From positions 11,761,001 to 11,825,000 of the forward strand of contig OX387610.1 in the NCBI GenBank assembly GCA_947568835.1: a stretch of DNA of 64,000 bases, read 5' to 3'. This document shows positions 20,517 to 32,123 of this stretch, one piece after another. Every line of letters starts with the position of its first letter. Position 1 is the first letter of the stretch. Under the pieces are notes generated by a model. The model was not told the origin of the DNA. It worked only from the letters and a program-made list of their open reading frames with translations, and did not search any database. The stretch is from Protonemura montana (taxonomy: Eukaryota > Arthropoda > Insecta > Plecoptera > Nemouridae). Made by a program: the position numbers and the translations under genes.

Positions 20517-23500
20517 ATGGCTGCTCATCTAGCAAAAAGTTTTGGTAAACTACCTACAAATGTTAATATTTCTACTGTAAAGTATGGTAAGTACTTCATA
20601 GCTTGCAGTAAGTAAAGATAAATAAAGTTTTAACACAAAACAATTTAATATGTGTGTTAGTAGGTGTCTCTACTTAATATTTGGCATTTTACTAGTCTTG
20701 GGTGCACACTGACAACCTTACTTATGCTTACATAAGTGCCTAGGGTCAAGTGGACGGACTTTGCTTTACCTCTATCAGCAAAGTATCTATCACCTCTATA
20801 AACCCTTTTCCTTGAATTGTTCCTTGAATTGAATGGTTCAATGTGATTCTTGTAAATTACGAGTTAATGTTTTTGCAGGCGTTGTCCGCGGTCTGTCCAC
20901 TACGAGCACACACTGTGCGCTTAAACCATCCAAATGCAAAGACAAGACGGGCAAGAACATCGTTTTTGTTGATGCCGTGCGAACACCATTCCTCCTTTCC
21001 GGAACACAGTACTCAAAGCTGATGCCACATGACCTTGCCAGGCATTCACTAGTGTAAGTCCTGTTAATACCAGCTCTTGTTCAAACATGCCAACAAGTGG
21101 ATTTTTATTATTTCTATTTAAGAAGGAACCATAATATATTTTTACCTCTAAAGAAGCCTGTAAAGTTCTTATTGGTTGTTTGACTTTCATACAGTGAGCT
21201 GGTGCGCAAGACTGGAATCCCAAAAGAACTTATCGACTATATCATCTACGGCTCGGTGATCCAGGAAGTGAAGACGAGCAACATCGGCCGTGAAGCCGCG
21301 CTCAGTGCCGGTTTCTCCGACAAAACCCCGGCACACACTGTCACCATGGCTTGCATCAGCTCCAATGTCGCTATGACTACAGGTAAGGTCGTTGCTGAGG
21401 TGTTTCTTTACCCGGCCCCTGTTCAATGTCCTCTGGCCTTGGACATTCAAGACATTTGTGATGAATTATGCACTGTTAATCAGCAAGGACACACAGTTAA
21501 TACCGACAGAAAAGTTATTAACTCTTTTGTTAAGTCCAATGTTGTTGTCCAATTTTATACCATCCAGGTTAGGAATCAGAGGTAAAGTATGTGGACATCA
21601 AAGTAAATGTGTTCAAACACACATAGAACGACTTCGGTCCCGTTCAATTTAAGACCCTCCTAACCACAAATCGTTCCAGGTGTCGGCTTGATTGCCTCTG
21701 GCACCTATGACATTATCGTCGCGGGCGGCGTCGAGTTCATGTCCGACGTTCCAATCCGTCACTCGCGGCCAATGCGTAGCTTGATGCTGCGAGCCAACCG
21801 CGCCAAGTCAATCGGCCAGAAGCTGTCGTTGCTGGCGACGATTCGACCGAACTTCTTCGCTCCAGAGGTATGCACACCTTCGTAGATGGTCGGGTTGGCT
21901 TCATCATCAGCTTGTAATTCACCGATAGTCAAAAGATCAGTGCCACAAGAACAGCGGTAACACAGTGTGTCGAAGAGACGAGGCTAAGCGGTGGCCAGTC
22001 CTTGGTGCTGTTGGACAGGAGCAGCCAACACAGTGTGTCAAAGGGACAAGACTAAGCGGTGGCCGGTGCTTGGTGCTGTTGGATAGGAGCAGCCAACACA
22101 GTGTGTCAAAGGGACAAGGCTAAGCGGTGACCGGTCCTTGGTGCTGTTGGATAGGAGCAGCCAACACAGTGTGTCAGAGGGACAAGGCTAAGCGGTGGCC
22201 GGTCCGTGTTGCTGTTGGACATGAGCAGCCAACACAGTGTGTCAAACAGACAAGGCTAAGCGGTGACCGGTTCTTGGTGCTGTTGGATAGGAGCAGCCAA
22301 CACAGTGTGTCAAACAGACAAGGCTAAGCGGTGGTTGGTCCTTGGTGCTGTTGGACAGGAGCAAGCTGAATGCTGGCCCTGGGTTTACTCTCGTTGTTTT
22401 TCTTGTAGCTGCCTGCGGTGGCTGAGTTCAGCTCGGGCGAGACAATGGGGCACTCTGGCGACCGGCTTGCCGCGGCATTCAACATAACTCGCAAAGAGCA
22501 GGACGACTATGCGATGCGGTCTCACTGCCTGGCGCAGGCCGCGCAGGAGAAGGGATACTTCACGGACCTCGTGCCAATGAAGGGTAGGCACAGCTCGGGT
22601 TTGCTTAAGTTTCCTACCAAAGTGTTTGGTGTGTTGGAAACATCAGTCCTCGTAAGATCACCGAAGTTAAGCAACACTGCTCTGGATCCAGTATGAGATA
22701 GGTGAAAACCGAACGGTTTGGCATGTTGTAATCACCAAAGTTGAGACACAAAATTTAAGTATCCAATACATTTTAACCAGTAGCATAGCTATTTTGCCAG
22801 TAACAAATTAAACTTGACAAATGCCCATTTATTTGCAATCCTTAAGGCTTGCCTTTATTTATTTATTTTTATTTTGTTAGTTTATTGTTCTAGATTGAAA
22901 GTTGCATAGTTAATTGTTATGTCAATGCTATATACATGCTAAGGATACCTGATGTTTTATAATTATTGGTTCACGTTCTTTTTGATTTCCATTTTCTGTC
23001 GCACATTTTTCCACACTACAAATAAATACCAACTTTTTGTTGTTGTTTTGTTGTTAGTACCGGGCATCGACAAGACTGTGGACAAAGACAACGGCATCCG
23101 TGTTTCTACGCCAGAGCAGTTGGCTAAACTGAAGCCAGCGTTTGTCAAGCCTCAAGGCACGGTCACCGCGGCCAACGCATCGTTCCTCGTAAGTTTGGCG
23201 CACAAACAAGAAATTAAATTTTGTTTTTCTTCGGAACTTTTGCTGCCTTCAAGGTCTACCCACAGTTGAATTGCAATACCCTCAAGCATTGTGCACAAGG
23301 ATTTTAAAACTAATAGAATCAGATGGGAATGCATTCAATCGATACAAGTAAACATATATGGCTATAAAGTAGCTGCACTTAACAACGATCTGAAGGGTAT
23401 AGAGACTTCAGCTCACGGTGGAATACACAGAGGTCGACTTCACATCGTAATTCCTTTCTTTCAGAATCACTTCAGAATATAAAAAAATCTACGACCTGTG

Positions 23501-26500
23501 TCTATCTTATATAGGATGCAGCTTACTAAGATTAAAAAAGATGTTTGAGGCAGATGGAGAGAGTTGGATGGCGTTTCATCCACACCGGCTTGCTCTTGCA
23601 AAGAAGCAGATAGATGAGAGAATTTAGAAGGTGACTTGACCGAAACAACTTCGCATCTATTGCCACCAGCTATTTCAGCCTCGGAAAGTTGCGTTCCTTC
23701 TTTCCTCTACCCCATTAAAATCTCACAAAGCGTGTCCCTTAAAGTTTAAACACTTCCCCCTGTCGCTGACTTCGTGCCTGTGTTTTTCGCAGACTGATGG
23801 AGCTTCTGCGTGCCTCATCATGACCGAAGCCAAGGCCAAGGAGCTCGGACTCAAGCCCAAGCTTTACCTGCGCGACTTTGTCTACGTTTCCCAAGACCCC
23901 GTCGACCAGCTACTGCTTGGGTAGGTGCACAAACGGAGAGATAAGGGGACGAGTTTGTACCGCTCAGGATCATATTGGATATGGTGTCGGCCTAAATGTG
24001 TAACAGAAACTTGATGTCTTTGCAAGATCGTAAATAATTGCCGGCTGATAAACCGCGAGTCATAAATTCGTACACAAAGTCGTGCCAGTCGGAGTTATGT
24101 CCAACAGGTTGAATTTGGGGTACAGGAACGTTACCACTGTAAGTTTACTAGAAATAGCACTGCCAGACGAGGTTTCAAATCGTGACGCCTCATAAGGCAA
24201 TGTTTATATCATTCAACGGCAAGACCAAAAAAGTAAACATACGTTAAAGTGTTTCGGAAATTGAGAATAATTCCTTTATTGATTTGTAATGTGCCAAAGG
24301 GCTGGGATAACGAGTATGTTGATTGGTAAAGTAAAGGGAGAGTACGGTACTTACCGAGCGGGAGAGGCAGGTCGTGGAGATTCTTTGTTTAAAGTTTCGG
24401 CTGTTGCCTTTATCTCTGGAGAAAAGAGACTCAGAGAAGAGTCTCTTCTCTCCAGTGATAAAGGCAACACCTTACTAGATTTCATGCTTTCTTATCTAGT
24501 TCCATTTCTGTACTTGTTGATTTAACTCTTTTCAAACTTTGTGGCTAAGTATTGTTTTCAGCGTTTTGAAATTTAAATGAAAGCAAAACCATTTATATCT
24601 GATTTCAAGTGTGGCAATTTGTTTAAAAGCACTGCCTCCTTGATTTGAACTTGAATTTCAAGCCTCGTTCCGCAGATCTATTCCTAGTGTATCAAAAGCG
24701 GGAACTCTAAATGAGAAGGCCTGGTTTACAAATTTACAAGTATTAACCGAAATCGGCCAAAGCTGTAGTCCTCAGGGAATTTGACTTTCAAGCCCCGGAG
24801 CGTCGAAACCTTGACAGGATTCCTTGGTTTCCAGTCCTGCGTATGCGATCCCGAAAGTGCTGCAGCGTGCCGGCCTCACTATGTCTGACGTCGACGTGTG
24901 GGAGATGCACGAGGCATTCGCCGGACAGATTCTCGCCAACATGAAGGCGATGGACTCTGACTGGTTCGCCAAGACGTACATGGGACGCACCGAGAGAGTC
25001 GGCTTGCCGCAGCTCGAGAAGTTCAACAACTGGGGCGGTTCGCTGAGTATCGGCCATCCCTTCGCTGCCACAGGTGACTTAAAGGCTTAGACTGTCTTGC
25101 AGGTGTAGTGCCTTGAGGCTTAGAGGCTTAAAAATTGACTTAGAGTGACAAAGCGCTCTGACTCGGAGCTGGTGCACGCCAGTCGAAAATGCAATTAGAG
25201 TGAATTAGAGATTGTGAGCCAGATTTTTAATGGCATGTTAAGTAATTATCAGACTATAATCAATTAAAACATACCTTCTGATTGGCTGTTGCCAAGCGAA
25301 TAGGAAATTAGCGGAACTTAACGTACTTAACGTGACACTGAAAAGCTGGGACTCGAGACGTTTTGTGATCATTTCAAATGATATTTTTAGAATATATTAT
25401 TGTTTGGGAAAAAAATTAGATTTACCTTCTAAGTTTACTAATGGGAGTCCGAGTGCTGAAAGGCGGGTATACGTATATTGAAAAGGTGGTTGCAAAAGAT
25501 GCTGAGAGTTGTATCTCACGCAACCAGGTTTTTCAACCTTGCTAAGTTGTGTTCCTTCTTTCCTTTTAGCCTTCTCCATTATGCTATCTTAGTTTGACAG
25601 AATATGGGAAGACAGCTAAGATTTTTAAATATATTAAAATATTAAAATGTTTTAAATATTTTTAAATAGTTTTTAGTAATTAAATATCTCCTGTCAATTT
25701 TGGAAACACTTACACTTGTTTCTATTGGGTTAAGCACAAATTGAAGAAACAAAATCAGTTTTATTTTTTACATTGTGTGGATAGTTCAGTACATCAAAGG
25801 AAGACAACCAACTTAAAATATTGGTTATTTGCACAAGTAGGTACCATCTGTAATTAGTCATAAATACCAGGATAGAAGATTGCCCCTCTAATCTGCTGTA
25901 GGTCTTGCAGACTTGTTGCATTGTAAAAGTGGAGACGTTGAAATGTTTGTGACAACGTGCATTGCTTGCAGGCGTCCGATTGGCCAGCCATGCAGCCAAT
26001 CGGCTGATCCGAGAGGACGGACAGTATGCTTGCATCGCTGCTTGTGCAGCTGGTGGACAGGTAGGTTGCCGCAGGATGGCACGAAGCTTTGCTAATGCAC
26101 AGTTATCGTGGCCAGTTGATATTTAGCGTCAACAAAAAGCTGAGAGCTGGTGGCAGCAATTTATTATAATGCCTAGAGGTGGTCAGTTGCATTTTCTAAC
26201 AACTCCAGTCTGGCTTTGTTTAATAGCCTAGGTTTTTATGCCTTGGTTTAATAACTAGAACAGACAAAAAATTGTGGGAATAATGAAAATTGCGCTCGAG
26301 ACACCAAGAATTTTGATATTTTTTATTTTTGACATGGGTTAGGCATAAAATATGTTGTATGTGTTTTCTAATAGCCAGAGTTTGAAAACAAATAGCAAAT
26401 CACATGTCACAAGACCTCATGGAAGACTGGAAATGTATTTTGGAAAAGAGATAAAAGGAGCTGATAAGTGTAGCACCATAGAATAAAACCTGGAGATGCA

Positions 26501-26842
26501 ACATTTTGATTTCAACCTTTTGCACTGAAATGGAGACAAAAGAGCTTATTATTACCCCTGCTGCTCATCATTTGGGTTTTTTTATTTTATGGAAGATACG
26601 TTTTAAGGTTTCTCACTCAAATTTGGTGCAAATGTTGCGCAAAAGCGAATGTTTTCTCTCATAAGAATAAAAAAGAAAGCCCCTTGGATCTTTACGTCCC
26701 CAATTTTTCTCCCTGACTGAACTTCCCCATAGGTTACCATTATAATTTGACAAATGTGTTTTGGTTTCGTACCTGACGGATGTGTTTTTGCCGCCAGGGT
26801 GTTGGAATGATAGTCGAACGCCACCCTGATGCCAAGATCTAG
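20517..26842 (+). CDS. HADHB: Mitochondrial trifunctional enzyme beta subunit (3-ketoacyl-CoA thiolase), 475 aa
   Basis: Last step of long-chain fatty-acid beta-oxidation: thiolysis of 3-ketoacyl-CoA in the matrix, in complex with HADHA. Ten exons: 20517-20586, 20879-21053, 21195-21382, 21680-21867, 22409-22583, 23058-23188, 23793-23920, 24835-25073, 25972-26060, 26798-26842. Phases agree throughout and length matches human (474). The N-terminus looks like a mitochondrial presequence. Catalytic features: nucleophile Cys in [10 protein letters not shown], His in [12 protein letters not shown], and the second Cys in [11 protein letters not shown]. Other signatures: [63 protein letters not shown]. 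The usual GHPFGATG reads GHPFAATG, a Gly-to-Ala change next to the active site. Intron 4 holds minisatellite array 3; its SINE-like flank forms the exon 5 acceptor. Confidence 0.97.
21958..22362 (+). repeat. 68-bp minisatellite, array 3 (about 6 copies), in HADHB intron 4
   Basis: Same monomer as array 1. The left flank (TTCATCATCAGC and AGTGCCACAAG, 21899-21945) matches the 3' half of the 5S-SINE. The right flank matches the SINE body and ends at the exon 5 acceptor (22408). Array plus flanks make up almost all of this 541-base intron. Confidence 0.95.
22617..22730 (+). mobile_element. 5S-rRNA-derived SINE, head fragments
   Basis: GATCACCGAAGTTAAGCAAC, the core of eukaryotic 5S rRNA including its internal promoter region, preceded by TGTTGGAAACA and followed by a second partial head ACCGAACGGTTTGGCATGTT. 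Lies in HADHB intron 5, 34 bases after the donor. Confidence 0.85.
23690..23720 (+). repeat. Short pyrimidine-rich dispersed repeat
   Basis: GGAAAGTTGCGTTCCTTCTT followed by TCCTCTAC. Variants at 25535-25565, 27400-27425 and 49068-49100, all on the plus strand and AT-rich on the 3' side. Probably the conserved end of a longer, decayed element. Confidence 0.5.
24280..24480. repeat. Dispersed repeat with nested hairpin, copy 1
   Basis: Shares GAGAGTACGG..ACTTACCGAGC and TTTCG.CTGTTGCCTTT with 61253-61455. A near-perfect hairpin (TTGCCTTTATCTCTGGAGA and its complement) lies at about 24408-24470. HADHB intron 7. Confidence 0.7.
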
Positions 26843-27024
26843 AGCCGGCATCACCCGGCCATACCGCTGAACAGGAAGCTACGTTCTTGTTTGAAGCGGG
26901 CCCTGAACCAGGGTTGCCTTCACAGTCGCGGTCGCAGCCGTCGACTTGACTGAACGTCGGCATGGCGTCGGCGGATATTCATTCAACACGAATGTATTAA
27001 TTTTTAAATTATTCAGGTGTTTTC

Positions 27025-27030
27025 AATAAA
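27025..27030 (+). terminator. Poly(A) signal of HADHB
   Basis: AATAAA 183 bases past the HADHB stop codon. Confidence 0.7.
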
Positions 27031-29790
27031 TATGTTTAAAGTAACTGCGGTGTTGCTTTATTGAGAGCTAGTTGCACAAGGAAAAATTGGTTAAAATCGG
27101 CCACCACGAGAAAGTGTGGGTGAAAAACTCGGTAAAAACTTAGTTACCACGAAGTCAATTGTTGAAACTAGAAATGATGACCTCTATGCACACAACTCAA
27201 GAAGTTCACTACTCATCTCAATGTTTGCCTTTGAAGGCCATTCTCGACTCTTTATTTCTTAATCATACTTTTTTTATGCCAGCAGTTCCTTGCAGATTCC
27301 ATCATCAATGATTTTATGGACCTCAATCTTGCCAGTATCATGGAGAAACACAAGACAACATAGCTGAAATGCCGTAAAACTATCTCCACAGATAACTTCA
27401 GTAAGTTGCATTCCTTCGGTCCTCCCTATTACACGTTGGAAATAATTTAGAGATTATGCCAAAATTTTTGCGACATGATTTATTGAAGATGTCCGTTTGT
27501 ACAGCATGTCAAGATAAGAAACCTTGTTGAGACAGAGACAGGAACACGGCGTTGCAATTCTTTAACTTTTTTTCAGTGAAATTACGTGGAATAGTTGATT
27601 TATTCCTATGCTGACAACGGAACAAATGAAGTATTCTCATCGTATCTCATTTCTCTCAAAAACAGTTAAAGTATCTCACTCTTAAAATATAAGTAAAAAA
27701 AAAAAATCAAAGAACTGACACAATACCATAGATATCCAGCTATGGTACAAAACAGCTTGCAATTCCTCGGAGATAGTAACACGTTTGTTCGTATCAGTAT
27801 TACTACTAACCGTATTTAACCTTTCAACGTATTTCTGAAGCTGAAGGCTGAATTTTGTTATCTGTCGTGTTGTAAGTTTCAACAAAAGCATAAAAGCAAA
27901 TGAACCTAGAACAACGATACATTTTCTTCTAAATATAGTTTAGAAATCTGATTGAAAGTCTCGAAGAAGTTTCTGTCGCTGCTTTTAATGCTGGAAGCAT
28001 CGATCAAAAGCAACTTCTCTAAATCAGCTCAATATAAACACGCCTTATTCAATGGACAATCTCAGCCGTTATTGACATTGTATCACTTATTATTGCCAAC
28101 AAACTCTCAATTTTATTTATTTAACACTTTTTTTTTCATTTTGTACAAATCCAGGTTGGCAATATTCAGTTTAGAACTCAGTATGGTCTTCGCAAGTATT
28201 TGCAATTTGAATATCTTTTTTTTTTTTCTTTTCTCAAGTCGCCAATAAGTTGATGCAAAGTGTGGACTACTAAAAGCCCATCTCCCCAATTTTGTCAGCT
28301 TTACAAAACGGGAAAGTTACGACGTTCCCACCTCATAAACCGTATTATCAGTTCCACACATTCAAACCGATTTGCAATAGTCACACCCAATCAAATGACA
28401 AATGTTTCACCAAGGTTATAACAAAATAAATGCAAAACTTCTGCGCTTCTCGAGTGAAAACTGATCCAACTGTGACCGTGTAGGCACATACAAATGCATG
28501 ATCACTTCCTCTTTTTGTTAGATACATGTGACTGTGAAATAAACAAAAAGTACTATTTGCATATCTTCTTCTACCAAAAATAAGCTTCACAGCAATTTAA
28601 AATTCACTAGCAATTAATAAGTTCCAATTGTTATCAACTAAATGCAAGCCATTCGAACCTTGACAATACAAGGCAGAACGTAGGAAATTGTTACCAAGAA
28701 ATTGCCAGTAATTTTTCCGTGAGCAGATGTTTAGGTATATAAGATCATAAAACTGTTTTTTTTTTAATATTTATTTTAACCCCAGATAAGGAACAAATAA
28801 AAGAAGCAACATATAAAAGTATCCAAGCTGTGGATCATTCTTCAAACAGCACGATAACTGAATACAAAACCTCTCTGACACAATCTCAATGTTCATGTCA
28901 AACGTGGTGACAAGGTCAAGACTCTTGACAGAAACTCCATCGGATCAGTGCACAATAAATACCGACTTCTAGATGAACACATTCACATTTACACAATTCA
29001 GAACCTACTAACAAACTTATAATTCACATTATATGCACAAGTTTAATCTCACATATTTTCAATAAAAGTTATTTTACATCGCTGTCATCATATGAAAATG
29101 TTTCGCTATATTTATTTTTAAAATTTGGAACAACATTGAATGCTTGCCAGTCCCCATACCCTCTTAGCTGCTCTCGTTGAGCCAGATCGACGCCATACCC
29201 ATCTCAACACTTGTCACAATTTGTAGTGAACACGGAAAATCGGTGCCAGCTTCTTTGATGGCAAACAAAGCAAGCCACAAACCCCACCTAACACTCCACG
29301 AAATTCCAGTCACCTCCATTCATCCACAAAAATCTTTGGAAAACTTTCCATGTACCTACCGAGAAACTATGTGACACTGGCACCCCAACTGGAGCTGCTG
29401 AATGCCAAACAAGCATCTTTTTCCTGCCAACAGAGCTATCAAACTAATTCTGTTCATTTTATCTTCAAGATCCCAGGAAAGTCACGGCTCTCAGTTCTCT
29501 GCACCGCTAAATTTTCCATTTTGCAGATTTTGCCGATCGAGTCGTTCACAGCCAAAAGCGCCTTTGAGTTTTCCCTGGACGTGCCCCAAAGATTACCCAA
29601 AGGTTCAATGTCAATCCCCTTTCTGTTTACCTTTGCACTGATTTTACAGTTCTTTTGGGTTCCAAATTCTACCATCTGGCCAATTGATCTAACCATCATC
29701 TTTATGACTGCATACTTTGTGACAGCCCCCCCCCCCCCCCTTATCTGCGACTGTCCCAGTTGTGACTGTCTCGTTTGTGACCGTCCCATT
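27031..29790. other. Intergenic spacer, no gene seen
   Basis: AT-rich. The open frames here are short, overlap on both strands and show no domain or coding bias. One short dispersed repeat lies near 27400 and a poly-C run near 29727. The right end should hold the 3' UTR of the divergent endonuclease III paralogue. Confidence 0.45.
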
Positions 29791-32123
29791 TCACATGCCG
29801 ATCTCGGCAAAAGGGTCCTCCAGGCGTTTTCTTATCAATTCCCGCGGCCAGGGACACACGTCGCGGTTGGTGCACGTGGTGCATTCAGGATGCAACGCTC
29901 GGCACTTGCGCTGCCCGAAGGCGTTGAGCAGGTGCATCACCTGGTGGCAGCAGAAAAAACTCGTCAAACACCGGAATTTAAGGGAAGTTGCATAAAATGT
30001 ATTTAGAGCAAGCTCTGCAATGTTGTGCACGTCAACATGACGCAAGCAAATTAAAGAAAAAGTCTATCAAAAGATGACTCGCAGTCGGTTCCATTCGAGT
30101 CGCTAGCTGTCAGGTTTCCGATATTTAATGCTTAGCCTTTGTGCCATTTGGGTGGACGATCTACATCAGATATTCTTATATTCGTTTGGCAGATTTGCAA
30201 AGATGATTCACTACAAGCCGGGACCAATTCCCATTGGTTAGTACGATTGCACATGGGAAACATCCATGGTGTTTTTGTAGGAAAACTTCCTAGTTAAATT
30301 GAATCAAACCGTATCACTACATTTAAGAGGGAAAAAATAAAATCGAGACTTTCTATGTCCAACAATGCAGCTGGATCTTTGATTTCTTAGGCCTAATGCT
30401 TGAAGCTGTGTTTTAAGTTGTAACTTACCTCCTCTACGAGGTCTTTGGGCAGCCATTCCTTCAGCTGCTGCTTTCCATCCTCACACGACTTGACAGAGGT
30501 TGGGTCTCTTAGCCAGCCGATACGGCGGGCTACAAGCCAGCCCTCACGCAGGAGGTCTGCTGAGAAGGGCAGACATTAGGCGAGAACACATACATATCAC
30601 AGGTTTTGGTGCACGCGTCCCCAGTCTAAATGAACCATATCGATTTGAAGTTCACTCACCACCACCGTCCGATTCGCGGGAAAACGTGAGGCAAACAAGC
30701 GCAGTCTTCGGATCTACTCCCGGCAGCGTCATCAGCTGCTCAAGTGTGAGCGGCAAGTCGCCGCCGTGCTTTGCCACCAGCAGCTGCGTAGTGCTTGACA
30801 CCGCATGCGCCTTGCTCTGAAACGCAATCTTGGCGTTAAACCCGTAACAACATGAAGAGCCAGCAGCAACAAGAAAACGTGAAAACAGAGCCTGCCAACC
30901 TTCCAGCCGTTGAGCGGGTAGAGGATCTTGCAGATGGCTTTCTCGTCTGTTGCCGCCATGTTGGCGACAGTGAGTCCGTGCTTCCGCAGGCGCTGCATGG
31001 CGCAGTCAGCCACCGGGTCTTCGGTGGACTTCTTTAGCATCTGCGAGACCAGCGCCTGGTATCGCAGCACCTGCAGGCAGCATGGTAAGGTTAGAAACAT
31101 ACCGAACGAGCAAGGAATCCGTGAAAACATTCTTGGCGAGTGGGTAAGGTTCAGAAACGCTGGATGAATAGGTGAAAGGAACTGCTGTATGGAGAGTGTG
31201 AATATCCAACAGTTCTTTCCAAGTTTTTGTATAGACATTAACTAAATGATCACTCTTAACATAAAATCTTATGAACTCAAACAAACCCTCTGATTGTCAT
31301 GGTTGAAAGCCTGGAACTGAACTTGAATGCTTGAAAGTAGGTAGCTAGTCAGGAATTCATTAAGTATGTTGCATTAGAAACTTGTCTGCATTATTTTAGA
31401 CGATAGATGACCGGTCTTTTACTAAGCAAGGTGTGTGCATCGAATAATTTTCGAAAGTACCTCGGTTTCAAGAGAACTACAAAAATGCACCTCACTCACG
31501 AATCGTTGTGAAAGTTATTCCAAAAAGTGCACTAATTTAGTTGTAAGGTCAATTTGTAGCCGATCATTATTCAATGCTAGGAAGTAGTATCAACACAAAA
31601 TTTGCAGCCAATAATTTCATAATTAAAGTAATAGGGATTGAGCTAGATCATCAAATAGATCCTAGACCTTTTAAAGTTGTAGAACAGAGATGGTGAGCAG
31701 TTTAATATGTGAGGTTAACCAGCAGGTCAATGGACTTTGAAACCTGTGAAATCAGATCTGTAGATGCAACAAAAAGACGAAAAAGCAAACATGAGATGCA
31801 AACAAACAACTTACCACAGGGGAGACGTAGCCATCGATGCACAAATCGCACTGAGGTTTGCCTCGAACTTCCAGAAGGTGTTCTGTGCGAATATTCTCCA
31901 AGACTTCGGTCCAATTCGGCGGTTCCCACTTTTGGTCAGGGCCCAGCGGTACCACGGCCGACTCCGGCTCTTGTGAGTTCGATCTCGTCGATTTATTTAC
32001 ATTTTTCTCGTTTGATTCCACTTCTACTTGAACATGTGTCCGTTTCGTTGCACTGCAGTCGAATACATCTGCACTAGCTTTAATCTCTTGCTGCTGACCA
32101 TCCATCCTAGCAAACGAGAGCAA
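29791..32123 (-). CDS. Divergent endonuclease III (NTHL1) paralogue, catalytic Asp lost, 305 aa
   Basis: Related to the base-excision repair glycosylase NTHL1 and tandem to the canonical copy. Five exons: 32123-31815, 31070-30900, 30816-30660, 30559-30429, 29940-29791. Exon 2 has the same length (171) as exon 2 of the canonical gene, and the N-terminal KWEPPNWTEVLENIR matches its neighbour ([15 protein letters not shown]), showing duplication. The helix-hairpin-helix reads LPGVDPKTALVC and keeps the Schiff-base Lys (K197). The following [14 protein letters not shown] block is DLLREGWLVARRIGW; aligned without gaps, the catalytic Asp is Leu216 and both His are gone. The Fe-S cysteines are intact (C-x6-C-x2-C-x5-C in CRALHPECTTCTNRDVC). 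I infer loss of lyase activity with DNA binding perhaps retained. A second in-frame Met at 32105 is an alternative start. Confidence 0.9.

Noticed and set aside
29350-30006. 218-residue open frame on the plus strand
   Set aside because: Its right part is antisense to the last exon of the NTHL1 paralogue and its left part has no domain or codon bias.
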